Shown: piece after piece, positions 39,696-49,248 of the stretch | Layout of the letters: each line of letters begins with the position of its first letter | Position numbering within the stretch: the stretch's first letter is position 1 | Origin: Streptomyces echinatus | Lineage (GTDB): Bacteria > Actinomycetota > Actinomycetes > Streptomycetales > Streptomycetaceae | Length of the DNA: 59,990 bases | Assembly: GCF_014203595.1 (NCBI RefSeq) | Contig: NZ_JACHJK010000025.1 | Coordinates: 1 to 59,990 of the forward strand | Reading direction: 5' to 3' | Notes under the pieces: model-generated | Seen by the model: the letters and a program-made list of their open reading frames with translations, nothing else | Told to the model about the DNA's origin: nothing | Databases searched by the model: none | Made by a program: the position numbers and the translations under genes

Positions 39696-40865
39696 GTGCC
39701 AGAGCCGCTTGATGCCGTGACCCCTGCCGCCGCCGGTGCGCCCATGTTCCCGGCCGAGGTGACCGCACCACCGACGGTCGGCGTGGAGGAGGAGTTCATC
39801 CTGGCCGAACGGCACAGCAGGGCGGCCGTGTACCGAGCCCCCTCCGTGGTGCGTGCCGCGCTCGGCCACCTCGGGGCCTCCCATGTCACCGCGGAGGTCT
39901 CGCAGGCTCAGGTGGAGACCGTCAGCGCGGTGTGCCGCACCGCCGCCGAACTGGAGGCGGAGATCGGCCGGTTGCGGAGAGGCGCGGCCACTGCCGCGGC
40001 CGAGCACGACTGCCTGCTGGTGCCCAGCGGCACCGCGGTCCTCGGCCGGCCCGGGCCGCCGCCCCTCGCGGACAAGCCGCGCTACCGCGCCTTCGCACGG
40101 AGCTTCGGACCGTTGATCCAGGACCAGGGGGTGAACGCCTGTCACGTGCACGTCGGCGTGGCGGACCGCGACGAGGCCGTGCGGGCGGTCAACCATCTGC
40201 GGGGCTGGATGCCCCTGTTGCTCGCCCTCACCGGCAACTCCCCCTTCAGCGACGGGACGGACACCGGCTACGAGAGCTGGCGCACCATGCTCTGGAGCCG
40301 GTGGCCCTCGGCGGGTCCCCCGCCCCACCTGCGGGGCGCGGCGCACTACGACCGGATCGTCGGCCGGCTCATCGCCACCGGAGCGGCGATGGACCCGGGG
40401 ATGATCTACTGGCATGTCCGGCCCTCACCGCACCTGCCCACCATCGAGGTGCGCGTCGCGGACGTGCTGCCCGACGCCGCGGCCACGACCGCCTACGCGC
40501 TCCTCGTCCGCGCCCTCGTCGGCGGTGCCGTGGAGGCGGTACGCGCCGGTGAGCCCGCGCCCGAGGTCCCCGATCCGCTGCTGCGGGCGGCGTGCTGGCA
40601 GGCCGCCCGGCACGGGACGGCCTGCACGCTGCCCGCCACCCACACCCGCGACCACACCCCCACGGCCGTCGGCCGCCTGGTCGAGGAGCTGTGGAAGCGG
40701 GTCGAGCCGCAGCTCAGCAGCTACGGCGACGACCGGTGGGTGAGCGACTGGCTCGGCGCTGTCCAGCACGGGGGAAGCGGCTCCTCGCTGCAGCGGCGCG
40801 TCGCGGAACACCACGGAGGCAGCCTCCAGGCCGTGGTCGACGCGCTGGCCGTCGAGCCCGGCTGA
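39696..40865 (+). CDS. YbdK-type carboxylate-amine ligase (glutamate-cysteine ligase family 2)
   Basis: 389 residues from GTG at 39696. TVGVEEEFILAERHSR carries the GVEEE ATP/metal motif, VNACHVHVGVADRDEAV the HVHVG motif and LALTGNSPFSDGTDTGYES the NSP motif. The order and length match GCS2/YbdK enzymes, which join glutamate to cysteine or to other amines with ATP. In actinobacteria that use mycothiol, such proteins may also act in natural product or gamma-glutamyl pathways. No partner gene is adjacent. Confidence 0.85.
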   Translation: MPEPLDAVTPAAAGAPMFPAEVTAPPTVGVEEEFILAERHSRAAVYRAPSVVRAALGHLGASHVTAEVSQAQVETVSAVCRTAAELEAEIGRLRRGAATAAAEHDCLLVPSGTAVLGRPGPPPLADKPRYRAFARSFGPLIQDQGVNACHVHVGVADRDEAVRAVNHLRGWMPLLLALTGNSPFSDGTDTGYESWRTMLWSRWPSAGPPPHLRGAAHYDRIVGRLIATGAAMDPGMIYWHVRPSPHLPTIEVRVADVLPDAAATTAYALLVRALVGGAVEAVRAGEPAPEVPDPLLRAACWQAARHGTACTLPATHTRDHTPTAVGRLVEELWKRVEPQLSSYGDDRWVSDWLGAVQHGGSGSSLQRRVAEHHGGSLQAVVDALAVEPG

Positions 40866-41085
40866 GCGGATCCGACGGACACGGTCCCTACAAGTACTCA
40901 ACTCACCTTCCGATGACGGGCGTTCCCGACGTCACCTCTTGACGGGTCTGGTCCGGACCTTTAGGTTCACGGGCCAGCGGCTTCTACACATACGCCTCAC
41001 GGTCAAGTACGTGAACGTCTTCCGGGCCCCTCCCCCTCCCCCCCACCCGGCCTCCTCCCGAGGCCGGCCAAGAAGGGAACATCGG

Positions 41086-42378
41086 ATGCAACAGGTGAGA
41101 TCTGGTGCGGCGCGCGTCCCCCTGTGGCTCGCATGCCTGCTCGCGGTGCTGGCGAGCCTGGTGGCGCAGCCGCCCGCACGGGCCGCCGCGACCGCGCAGC
41201 CGTTCAGGGTCCTGGCGCTGTACAACGGCACCTGGGACGCCGCCCACATCAGCTTCGTCCACGAAGCCAACGCCTGGTTCCCCCGGCAGGCGGCCGCCAA
41301 CGGCTTCACCTACACCGCCAGCGACAACTGGGACCTCCTCGCCGACGGCGGTGTCAGCAGCTACCAGGTCGTCCTCTTCCTCGACGATCTGCCCCAGTCG
41401 GCCGCCCAGCGAGCGGGCTTCGAGCGGTACATGCGCAACGGCGGGGCATGGATGGGCTTCCACGTGTCGGCCTTCACCACCGACGCGCGGAGCTGGCCGT
41501 GGTATCACGACCAGTTCCTGGGCAGCGGGAACTTCCGGTCGAACACCTGGGGGCCGACCACGGCCGTGCTGCGGGTGGAGGACCGCACCCACCCGTCGAC
41601 AAGCAACCTGCCCGCCACGTTCACGTCCTCGGTCAGCGAGTGGTACAGCTGGTCCAACGACCTGCGCCAGAACCCCGACATCAGGATCCTGGCCTCCGTC
41701 GACCCCAGCAGCTTCCCGCTCGGCACCGACCCGAACCAGACGTGGTACGGCGGCTACTACCCGATCCTGTGGACCAACACCAAGTACCGCATGCTGTACG
41801 CGAACTTCGGCCACAACGCGATGGACTACGACACCGACACGGCGCTGTCCTCCTCCTTCGCGAGCGCGACCCAGAACCGGTTCCTCCTGGACGGGCTGAA
41901 GTGGCTGGGCGGTGCACCGGCCTCCCAGCCGCCGTCGGACGGCATCTCCGAGACCTCCTGGTACACCGTGCGCAACAAGGGAAACGGAACGTGCGTCGAC
42001 GCCCGCGCGGCCGGCACCGCCGACGGGACGGTCGTCCAGCAGTACACCTGCAACGCGACCGCGGCACAGCAGTTCCAGTTCCGGTCCACCGACAGCGGCT
42101 ACCGGCGCATCGCCGCCCGCGGCAATCCGCAGCAGGTCCTCGACGTGGCCGACCGCTCCACGGCCGACGGCGCTCCGGTGCAGCTGTGGTCCTACGGCGG
42201 AGGCACCAATCAGCAGTGGCTGCCGGTGCGCGAGGCCGACGGGCAGTACCGGCTCACCGCCCGGCACAGCGGAAAGTGCCTGACGGCGGCCGGTGCCGCC
42301 ACCAACGGCGTCCAGCTCGTCCAGCGGACCTGTGACGGCTCCGCCGCCCAGAGTTTCCGGCTGTCGGCGCAGCCCTGA
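41086..42378 (+). CDS. Secreted ThuA-like protein with C-terminal ricin B lectin domain
   Basis: 430 residues; GAAGGGA precedes the ATG at 41086. Signal peptide about 1-34 (PLWLACLLAVLASLVAQ). Residues 35-285 are a ThuA (trehalose-utilisation/glutamine amidotransferase-like) domain: FRVLALYNGTWDAAHISF, VVLFLDDLPQ, GGAWMGFHVSAF. The last 130 residues are a ricin-type beta-trefoil with the Q-x-W/Q-x-F repeats AAQQFQF, NQQWLPV and AAQSFRL. It probably binds a polysaccharide outside the cell; the ThuA activity is unknown. Confidence 0.85.
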   Translation: MQQVRSGAARVPLWLACLLAVLASLVAQPPARAAATAQPFRVLALYNGTWDAAHISFVHEANAWFPRQAAANGFTYTASDNWDLLADGGVSSYQVVLFLDDLPQSAAQRAGFERYMRNGGAWMGFHVSAFTTDARSWPWYHDQFLGSGNFRSNTWGPTTAVLRVEDRTHPSTSNLPATFTSSVSEWYSWSNDLRQNPDIRILASVDPSSFPLGTDPNQTWYGGYYPILWTNTKYRMLYANFGHNAMDYDTDTALSSSFASATQNRFLLDGLKWLGGAPASQPPSDGISETSWYTVRNKGNGTCVDARAAGTADGTVVQQYTCNATAAQQFQFRSTDSGYRRIAARGNPQQVLDVADRSTADGAPVQLWSYGGGTNQQWLPVREADGQYRLTARHSGKCLTAAGAATNGVQLVQRTCDGSAAQSFRLSAQP

Positions 42379-42505
42379 CCGCCCGCCCGACGTCGTGTCC
42401 GCCCCCACCCCGCGGACACGACACGTCGATTTGCCTTCGAGTGGACTCCAGCCCCCACACTGATCCCGACGGAGATCCAGGCCGAGGAAAGAACGGCGGC
42501 ACCAG

Positions 42506-43317
42506 ATGGCGACGACGAGCGGAGCGGGGCACCCGCTGCCCTACGACACCTACCGCGAGGCGATCGAGCGGGAGACCCGCCGCTTCGCCGAGACCGTCGG
42601 CGGCGCCGACCACACGGGCGCCGTACCTCCTGTCCCGACTGGACGCTGGCCGATCTCACCCAGCACGTGGGAGCGCTGCAGCGCTGGTTCTGCGCGCTGC
42701 TGACGCGGCGGGTGCAGGAGCCTCCCCGCAGCAGGGAGGTGCGGCTGGGCCTGCCCGACCACGCGCGGGACTACGCCGGCTGGGTGCTGGCCGGGGTGCC
42801 CGAAGTGGCGGCCGTGCTGCGGGACACCGATCCCGACGCGCCGATGTGGGCCTGGGGCGAGGACCAGCACGCACGGTTCTGGGCCCGCCGGATGCTCTTC
42901 GAGACGCTGGTGCACCGGGCGGACGCGGAACGCGCCGTGGGCCGGGAGACGGACGTGGACCCCGTGCTGGCCGCGGACGGGGTGGACGAGTTCCTGGTCA
43001 ACCTGCCCTACGCGGGGCTCTTCGCTCCGGATGTGGCCAAGCTGCGCGGCGACGGCGAGACCGTCGCGTTCCGGTGCACGGACTCCGGCGCGGCAACCGG
43101 CGAGGAGTGGCGGGTGCGGCTGGACCCGGACGGTTTCCGGCCGCTGCCGCGCACCGGCGGCGACACCGCGTCCGGGCCGGACACGGTGACGGTGCGCGGA
43201 CGGGCGGCGGATCTTCTGCTGCTGCTCTACGGGCGACGGTCCTACCAGGAGCCCGTCTTCGACGTCACCGGGGAGGTCGCGGTCCTCGACCGCTGGTTCG
43301 CCCACACGGCCTTCTGA
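42506..43317 (+). pseudogene. Maleylpyruvate isomerase-type (mycothiol/DinB) protein with a frameshift
   Basis: The start MATTSGAGHPLPYDTYREAI and the body from VGALQRWFCALLTRRVQEPP to the end AVLDRWFAHTAF form one protein of about 270 residues. Between them, near 42628-42632, one base is missing: the expected motif VPSCPDWTLADLTQHVGAL is split between two frames. The family has an N-terminal metal-binding four-helix bundle (here HRAD for one His) and a C-terminal domain; it includes mycothiol-dependent isomerases and many unknowns. If the deletion is real the gene is dead. Confidence 0.8.
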
Positions 43318-43357
43318 TCCGCCGGAAGGCCGCCTTCGTCCGTGTCGCCGGCCGGGC

Positions 43358-44554
43358 TCATCCGGCCGGCGACGGAGGCGGCACGGCAACCCCGTCGGCG
43401 GGGCGCCAGACGGCCAGCGCCGCGATGTCGTCCTGCAGACGGTCGCCACTGTAGTCCATCAGGTCGTGGTGAAGCCGTTCCAGCAGACCCTGCGACGGCA
43501 GGGACCGCCAGGAACGCAGGCGCTGGAGCAGGGGGTAGAAGGAGCCGCCCGGGCCACGGGTCTCCGAGATGCCGTCCGTGTACAGCAGCAGCTGGTCGCC
43601 GGGGCGGAAGGCGTACGTGTCGACGTGGTACGGCTCCCCGAGCAGTATGCCCAGGTTCAGCGGCGGAGCCGAACGTCCGCTGTCCAGTTCACGCACCTCG
43701 CCCGACCGGATCAGGACCGGGGGCGGATGGCCGCAGTTGACGACGCGGATCAGCTTGGCCCCGGCGGGGACCTCGACGAAGACCGCGGTGACGAACCGCT
43801 CGCCGGCCTCGTACCCGCCCAGCTGCGTCGCCCTGCGGGTCATGCTCGTCTCGACCCGGTCCGCCAGGTCGGGCAGCGCGGGTTCGTCGTGCGCCGCCTC
43901 ACGGAACGCGCCGAGCAGGGCCGCGGCGGTCTCCACGGCGAGCAGTCCCTTGCCACGGACGTCTCCGATGAGCAGCCGCACCCCGTACGGCGTGGGGACG
44001 GCCTCGTAGAGGTCGCCGCCGATGCGGGCCTCCGCGGCGGCGGCGAGGTAGAGGCTCTCCAGGAGGAGATCGCCGATCCGGTGGGGCACCGGTCTGAGCA
44101 GGACCCGCTGCGCGATGTCGGCCACGAAGCGCACGTCGGCCAGCGTGCGCTCCCGGCGGATGCGATGCGCGGCCAGGATGGTGCCGAGGACGCCCACCAG
44201 ACCGGTGCAGAAGTAGGCGGCCACGTAGTAGCGCTCCCACAGGTAGCCGACCGGCCGGCCGGCACAGCACGGGGTTCCGGCCAGGATCCCCTCCATGAAG
44301 ACCCCGAACACCGTGGCGCCGGCGACGGCGACGGGCCCGTGGGCGAACGCGGTCACCAGCGGCAGGGCGATCAGCACGAAGCTCACCGGCCACTCCACGG
44401 GCGTCACGGGTTCCAGCAGCAGTACACCCGCCACGTACAGGACCGGGAGCCAGCGCATCCACGCGGGCGGCGCCGGCAACCCCGTCCGCGCGCCGGCGCC
44501 GCCCTCCGCCTCTCGACCGGTACGGCCGGACTTCGGCACCCGTGGTCTTCGCAC
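43358..44554 (-). CDS. Membrane-bound RsbU/SpoIIE-type PP2C phosphatase
   Basis: 398 residues from GTG at 44554 with AGGAG six bases upstream. After a basic start, three to four TM segments (MRWLPVLYVAGVLLLEPV, SFVLIALPLVTAFAHGPVAV, YVAAYFCTGLVGVLGTILAA) lead into the PP2C domain: ARIGGDLYEAVPTPYGVRL, LIGDVRGKGLLAVETAAALL and DQLLLYTDGISETRG hold the metal-binding aspartates. Streptomyces have many such proteins, which dephosphorylate anti-anti-sigma factors in response to signals. No sigma-factor partner is adjacent. Confidence 0.85.
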   Translation of the reverse strand: MRRPRVPKSGRTGREAEGGAGARTGLPAPPAWMRWLPVLYVAGVLLLEPVTPVEWPVSFVLIALPLVTAFAHGPVAVAGATVFGVFMEGILAGTPCCAGRPVGYLWERYYVAAYFCTGLVGVLGTILAAHRIRRERTLADVRFVADIAQRVLLRPVPHRIGDLLLESLYLAAAAEARIGGDLYEAVPTPYGVRLLIGDVRGKGLLAVETAAALLGAFREAAHDEPALPDLADRVETSMTRRATQLGGYEAGERFVTAVFVEVPAGAKLIRVVNCGHPPPVLIRSGEVRELDSGRSAPPLNLGILLGEPYHVDTYAFRPGDQLLLYTDGISETRGPGGSFYPLLQRLRSWRSLPSQGLLERLHHDLMDYSGDRLQDDIAALAVWRPADGVAVPPPSPAG

Positions 44555-44655
44555 CCGGACTCCTGTGACAGCGACTCGACAAGACTCCCAGCCTGGTGCG
44601 CTCCACCACGGCACACCGGCATTGCTCCACTCAACGGCATGTTCCGCCAGGGCCA

Positions 44656-44701
44656 TTGACTCCGCGGAGTCCTGTTGGTTGAGTGGCTGAGCCACTGAAC
44701 C
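44656..44701 (+). promoter_or_regulatory. Operator and possible promoter of the FadR-type regulator
   Basis: A 25-bp palindrome (44677-44701) has arms GGTTGAGTGGCT and AGCCACTGAACC about a central G, with one mismatch. It ends three bases before the ATG. TTGACT (44656-44661) is a fair -35 box, with a weak -10 inside the palindrome. Autorepression by the GntR/FadR protein is likely. Confidence 0.6.
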
Positions 44702-44704
44702 ACT

Positions 44705-45439
44705 ATGTCGTTGGAGGCCTGGGTGGAAGCACTGCCACGCGAGACGATCGTCGACGTGCTGGAGAAGAAGCTCCGCGAGGACATCCTCGCCGGGCGTCAT
44801 CCTGCCGGGACCTATCTGCCGCCCGAACGCGAACTCGCCGACGGGTTCGGGGTCACCCGCACCACGCTCAAGCACGCCTTCGGCCGGCTGGCGCAGTCCG
44901 GTCTGCTGGAGACGCGCCACGGAGTGGGCACGCGCGTACGGGACTTCCTGCGCCTGGGCGGGGCCGATCTCCTGCCCATGCTGGTCCGGCACAGCCCGGA
45001 CTGGATCGGCGAGATCTTCGAAGTCCGCCGCAGCATCGGTGCGTTGATCGCGGAGCGCGCCGCGGCCCGCGCCACACCGGCGCACGTCGGCGAGCTGCGC
45101 CGGCTGCTGGTGGCCGTGGGAGAGGCGGCCGGCGGCGACCCGGCACAGCTGGCGGACGCCGAGGTGCACCGGGCCCTGGCCCGTGCCACCGGCAACCGGG
45201 TGTACGTGCTGCTGACCAACACCCTGTTCAACGCCTACCTGCCGGTGCGCGCCGCGCTGGCCGGTCCCTTCGAGGACGCGCGGACCGCGCACGACCGCCT
45301 GGCGCCGGTGGTCGAGGCCGTCACGGCCGGCGACCCGGAAGCCGCGCGCACCGCCGCGGGAGACTACCTGTCGACGACGGAACGCCTGATGCTCGAAGGG
45401 CTCGCCCGCTCCGGCGGACGCCGGGGAGACGCCCGGTGA
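44705..45439 (+). CDS. GntR family regulator, FadR subfamily
   Basis: 244 residues. The winged helix is at residues 13-80: LEKKLREDILAGRHPAGTYL, PPERELADGFGVTRTTLKHA and LLETRHGVGTRVRDF. The C-terminal part is the all-helical FCD/FadR ligand domain (VRRSIGALIAERAAARATPA and EVHRALARATGN). It leads a three-gene coupled operon; its stop overlaps the next GTG in a GTGA arrangement. A dyad just before its ATG suggests autoregulation by a fatty or sterol-like ligand, which is inference from the GMC oxidase in the operon. Confidence 0.9.
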   Translation: MSLEAWVEALPRETIVDVLEKKLREDILAGRHPAGTYLPPERELADGFGVTRTTLKHAFGRLAQSGLLETRHGVGTRVRDFLRLGGADLLPMLVRHSPDWIGEIFEVRRSIGALIAERAAARATPAHVGELRRLLVAVGEAAGGDPAQLADAEVHRALARATGNRVYVLLTNTLFNAYLPVRAALAGPFEDARTAHDRLAPVVEAVTAGDPEAARTAAGDYLSTTERLMLEGLARSGGRRGDAR

Positions 45440-46830
45440 CCGCCCGCGGAACGCTGTTCCGGGAGACGATGCTGGGCCGGGTCCGCCTGGCCGGGGAGAC
45501 GGCCGACCGCCCGGTGCGGCTGGACCTCCAGGCCCGCGCCGACAGCCTGTTGCTGCCCCATCGCACGACCCTGGCGCGGCTGACGGGCCGCGTCCGGATA
45601 GCCGGGCGGGCCGACGACCCGGAGGCCGAGGGCGAGTTGGAGATCTCGCCGCTGGCGCGCCGCAGGATCCGCTACCGGCTCGGCTTCGTCCTGGAGGGCC
45701 GGCGTCTGCAGCTGGACGGCTGGAAGTCGGTGTCGTTCAGGCGCCCGCTGACCTCGATGACCGTACTGCCGTACACGCTGTACGAGGACGGCGAACGCGT
45801 CGGCGAGGGCACGCTGCGCTTCCCGCTCGCCACCGGCCTCGGCCCCTTCCTCGCCGGCTTCCGGTTCCCGCGGACGCCCGAGCCCGACGCCGGCCGGCAC
45901 CTGGCCCCGCGCTGGGACGGCACACCGGGCAGGACGGAGGTCTGGTACACCACCCTGACCGATCCGGCGACGGGCAGCGGCATCTGGCTGCACCACGAGG
46001 TGGTCGCCCCGCACGACGGCGAACCCGCCTACGCACACGGCTGGTTCGCCGTGTTCCCCAAGGACGGCCCGCCCGAGCACGCCCGCTTCGGACCCACCCC
46101 CTGGACCGGCCCGGCCCACGGCTTCACCGCCGGGGAGACCCGGGTCACGCCCGGCCGCCTCACCGGCTCGGCCGGACCGTTCGCGTGGACGCTCACCGAG
46201 CGGCTGCAGGGCCCGCCGCTGCACACCTTCCCGCGCTGGTCGTGGCGCCGGCCCCGGCTGCCGGCCTCGCACATGCTGCCGGCCGCGCGGGCCCGCTACA
46301 GCGGAACCGTCCGCCACGCAGGCGGCGAGCTGCGGATCACGGACGCGCCGGGCGCGAGCGCCCGCATCTACGGCCACGGCAACGCCCGCCGCTGGGCCTG
46401 GCTGCACGCCGATCTGGGCGGCGGTGACGTCCTGGAGATCGTCGCCGCGGTGTCGATGCGGCGCGGGCTCGACCGGCTGCCGCCGCTGGTGTTCCTGCGC
46501 CTGTACCGCGACGGCCGCGTCTGGCCCCGGCGGGCCGAACGGACGGCCGTGGGCTGGGCGGGCGCAGGCCGGTTCCGCGCGGACATCGGCCTTCCTCGCT
46601 GGCGGGTCGAGGGCCGCGCGGGGCTGCGCCGCATCCGGGTGTCGGTGACCCAGCCGCCGGGAGCGACCCTCGCCCTCGACTACACCGATCCGGACGGTTC
46701 CGGCGCCGTGTGCCGCAACAGCGAGAGGGCGGACGCGGAGGTGCGCCTGGAACGCTGGTGGGGCCGCTGGCGGCCGGAGGCGACCTGGCGGCTGTCCGGC
46801 ACCGCGCACGCGGAGGTCGGCGACCGATGA
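45436..46830 (+). CDS. Conserved hypothetical protein in the FadR/GMC operon
   Basis: 464 residues, GTG start overlapping the FadR stop and ATG of the next gene overlapping its stop. No TM segment or signal. The first 150 residues are beta-rich (LFRETMLGRVRLAGETADRP, EGELEISPLARRRIRYRLGF). The rest, with WLHHEVVAPHDGEPAYAHGW, IYGHGNARRWAWLHADLGGG and RVSVTQPPGATLALDYTD, recalls lipocalin/DUF2804 or AttH-like proteins (carotenoid/hydratase related beta-barrels). I am not certain of the family. Tight coupling implies it acts with the oxidase, perhaps on the same lipid. Confidence 0.75.
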   Translation: MTARGTLFRETMLGRVRLAGETADRPVRLDLQARADSLLLPHRTTLARLTGRVRIAGRADDPEAEGELEISPLARRRIRYRLGFVLEGRRLQLDGWKSVSFRRPLTSMTVLPYTLYEDGERVGEGTLRFPLATGLGPFLAGFRFPRTPEPDAGRHLAPRWDGTPGRTEVWYTTLTDPATGSGIWLHHEVVAPHDGEPAYAHGWFAVFPKDGPPEHARFGPTPWTGPAHGFTAGETRVTPGRLTGSAGPFAWTLTERLQGPPLHTFPRWSWRRPRLPASHMLPAARARYSGTVRHAGGELRITDAPGASARIYGHGNARRWAWLHADLGGGDVLEIVAAVSMRRGLDRLPPLVFLRLYRDGRVWPRRAERTAVGWAGAGRFRADIGLPRWRVEGRAGLRRIRVSVTQPPGATLALDYTDPDGSGAVCRNSERADAEVRLERWWGRWRPEATWRLSGTAHAEVGDR

Positions 46831-48683
46831 CCCGAACCCCCCGGTCCCTGACGGGACTTGCCGCCGCTTTCCTGGCCGACGACGGAACGGCCGACTGGAC
46901 CAAAGCCGTCCCGCGGCGCGCCGCGGCCCTGCTCACCGCCATGCCGGCTCCGGCGCGCGCGGCGGTGCACGGCGCCGCCGCCGCGATCGACGCCTACGCC
47001 GTCGCCCGCACCGGCAGACGGCTCGCCTCACTCGGCGCCGCGGAACGGGAGCGCGTCATGACGTCGCTCACCGCGCACCGGGCCCTGCTGCCGCTCCTGG
47101 ACGCGCTGAAGGTACCGCTCCTGCTGGCCGCCGGCACCGAACGGATGCTGCACCGGGCGCCGCCGGCCCCGGTGTCCGCCCCCGAGGACCCGCCGCTCGA
47201 CTGCACGCCCTCCTCCGACTGGCCCACGCGCTCCACCGCCGACGCGGTCGTGGTCGGCTCGGGAGCCGGCGGCGCGATGGCCGCCCGGACACTGGCCGCG
47301 GCGGGCCTGAGCGTCGTCGTCGTCGAGGAGGGCGCGCATCACTCCACCGCGTCGTTCGGACGGCGGGCTCCGCTCGACCGTTTCCTCGACCTGTACCGGG
47401 ACGGCGGCGCGACCATCGCCGTCGGGAACCCCCCGCTGGTCCTGCCCGTGGGCCGGGCCGTCGGCGGTACCACCGTCGTCAACTCCGGTACCTGCTACCG
47501 CACACCGGGCCCGGTCGTCGACCGCTGGCTGAGCCGGTACGGATTCGCCGCCGCCGAGGACTTCGGCGGCCATCTCGACGAGGTCGAGCGCGCCCTGCGG
47601 GTGGCACCGCAGCCGCTGGACGTCCTCGGCGGCAACGGGCTGCTCGCACTGGCCGGGGCGGAGGCCCTCGGCTGGACCGCCGCGCCCCTGCGGCGCAACG
47701 CCCCGGGCTGCCGGGGCTCCTGCCAGTGCGTCGTCGGCTGCCCCACCGGCGCCAAACAGAGCGTCCAGCTGTCCGTGCTCCCCGATGCCTGCGCCGCCGG
47801 CGCCCGTATCGTGACCCACGCGCGCGTACGGCGGATCCTGACCGACCGCGACGGGCCGGCCGGCCCACGGGCCGCCGGGGTGCTGGCCCGCCGCCCGGAC
47901 GGCAGCGAACTGGAGATCCTCAGCCCCCTGGTCGTCGTCGCCGCCGGGGCACTCCACACCCCGCCGCTGCTGCGCCGCTCCGGCCTGGGCGGACACCCGC
48001 GGCTCGGCCACAACCTCAGCGTGCACCCCGCGATCAGCGTCGCGGGCCGCTTCGGCCACCCGGTCACCGGCCGGCAGAACGTCCTGCAGAGCGTCGGGGT
48101 GGAGCAGCTGCGCGCCGACGGCATCCTGATCGAGGCCACCGCGGCGCCTCCGGGCATGAGTTCGTTCGTCCTGCCCGGTGTCGGCCGCGAACTGCGGGGC
48201 GAGCTGGAGCGGACGGAACGGCTGGCGACGCTGGGGGCCATGATCGCCGACCGGCCCTCGGGCCGCGTGCTCGGGCGTGACCGCCCGCTGCCGCGCTACG
48301 GCTTGGCGGCGCGGGACGCGGACCGGCTGCTGCGGGCCCAGCGGGCCATGGGACGCCTGCTGTTCGCCGCCGGCGCCGAGGAGGTGCTGACCGGCGTCGC
48401 CCGTCTCCCGCGCGCCCGCACCCCGGCCCAGCTGGAGGCGCTGCTCGACCGGGTGAGCGTGCGCGACCTGCACGTCTCCGCGTTCCACCCCACGGGCACG
48501 GTGGCGGCGGGCAGCGACCCGGAGCAGGCACCGGCCGACCCGGAGGGACGGCTGCGCGGGGTGCACGGCGTGCTGGTCGCCGACGGTTCCGTGCTGCCGG
48601 GCTGTCCGGAGGTGAATCCCCAGCTGAGCATCATGGCCGCGGCCCTGGCCGTCACGCGGCGCTTCGTGGCACGGACCGGCTGA
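46827..48683 (+). CDS. GMC family oxidoreductase (long-chain alcohol/sterol oxidase-like)
   Basis: 618 residues. A 140-residue N-terminal extension precedes the FAD dinucleotide fold TADAVVVGSGAGGAMAARTL. GRAVGGTTVVNSGTCYR is the GMC signature 1 region, and the Cys-rich PGCRGSCQCVVGCPTGAKQS is typical of the long-chain fatty alcohol oxidase branch. The C-terminal HVSAFHPTGTVAAGSDPE with the catalytic His, and VADGSVLPGCPEVNPQLSIM, complete the domain. It oxidises an alcohol, probably a lipid or sterol, with oxygen or another acceptor. Last gene of the FadR operon, followed by a terminator-like stem. Confidence 0.9.
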   Translation: MTRTPRSLTGLAAAFLADDGTADWTKAVPRRAAALLTAMPAPARAAVHGAAAAIDAYAVARTGRRLASLGAAERERVMTSLTAHRALLPLLDALKVPLLLAAGTERMLHRAPPAPVSAPEDPPLDCTPSSDWPTRSTADAVVVGSGAGGAMAARTLAAAGLSVVVVEEGAHHSTASFGRRAPLDRFLDLYRDGGATIAVGNPPLVLPVGRAVGGTTVVNSGTCYRTPGPVVDRWLSRYGFAAAEDFGGHLDEVERALRVAPQPLDVLGGNGLLALAGAEALGWTAAPLRRNAPGCRGSCQCVVGCPTGAKQSVQLSVLPDACAAGARIVTHARVRRILTDRDGPAGPRAAGVLARRPDGSELEILSPLVVVAAGALHTPPLLRRSGLGGHPRLGHNLSVHPAISVAGRFGHPVTGRQNVLQSVGVEQLRADGILIEATAAPPGMSSFVLPGVGRELRGELERTERLATLGAMIADRPSGRVLGRDRPLPRYGLAARDADRLLRAQRAMGRLLFAAGAEEVLTGVARLPRARTPAQLEALLDRVSVRDLHVSAFHPTGTVAAGSDPEQAPADPEGRLRGVHGVLVADGSVLPGCPEVNPQLSIMAAALAVTRRFVARTG

Positions 48684-48834
48684 GAGGGAAGCCCTACTCG
48701 ACCTTCCCCGGCTTCGTCGGCCGCCGGTACGACCTCGTCACCACGCGTCCGCATGACCAGCCGGCCCGGCACGCTCTGCTCCGCCGTCGACGAAGCACGG
48801 TGGTCCCGTGGTGCCACGAGCCCCACCACCGAGG

Positions 48835-48865
48835 GGGCGGACTCCGGCGGCATCGGAGTCCGCCC
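48835..48865 (+). terminator. 11-bp stem downstream of the GMC operon
   Basis: GGGCGGACTCC (48835-48845) pairs perfectly with GGAGTCCGCCC (48855-48865) with a nine-base loop, about 150 nt after the last stop. Confidence 0.65.
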
Positions 48866-48906
48866 GCACCCTTCGTCCCCGCCGTCGGTCAGGAAGGAGT
48901 GGCACC

Positions 48907-49041
48907 ATGGCGCCCGTGTTGAACTACAACCTCGCCGTCCCGCACGTGGACGAGGCCGATGTCGTGTCCGCGCTGGCCCATGTACCGCATTCCTGGAGTC
49001 TGTCGCGGGCTGTGAACCGGTCTCGCCCCTGCTGCGAAGCC
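48907..49041 (+). other. Start of a lost or unrecognised gene
   Basis: AGGAAGGAG precedes an ATG at 48907 that opens MAPVLNYNLAVPHVDEADVV, then ALAHVPHSWSLSRAV. After about 42 codons the composition turns Arg/Pro/Ser-rich and the frame no longer looks coding. It may be the 5' stub of a gene destroyed by the remnant-rich segment that follows. The region 48684-48906 also has a short coding-like patch (KPYSTFPGFVGRRYDLVTT) without a start. Confidence 0.3.
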
Positions 49042-49248
49042 ACGGCGGGGACAGCCTCATGGCTGAACAGCCGTCATCGGCCGCTGCCTACTGGCGGAAG
49101 CCGACGTCGGCAGAAGCGCGGCCCGCCTCACCGAGTGACCGGAAGGGCCGGGTGGGTGCACCCGCCGCTTCCAAGGACTTCCATCCACGGCAAGGACCAT
49201 TCGCCAGATCCCCCTGGGTCTCGGCCGGGGGAACGGCATACTGCCCCG

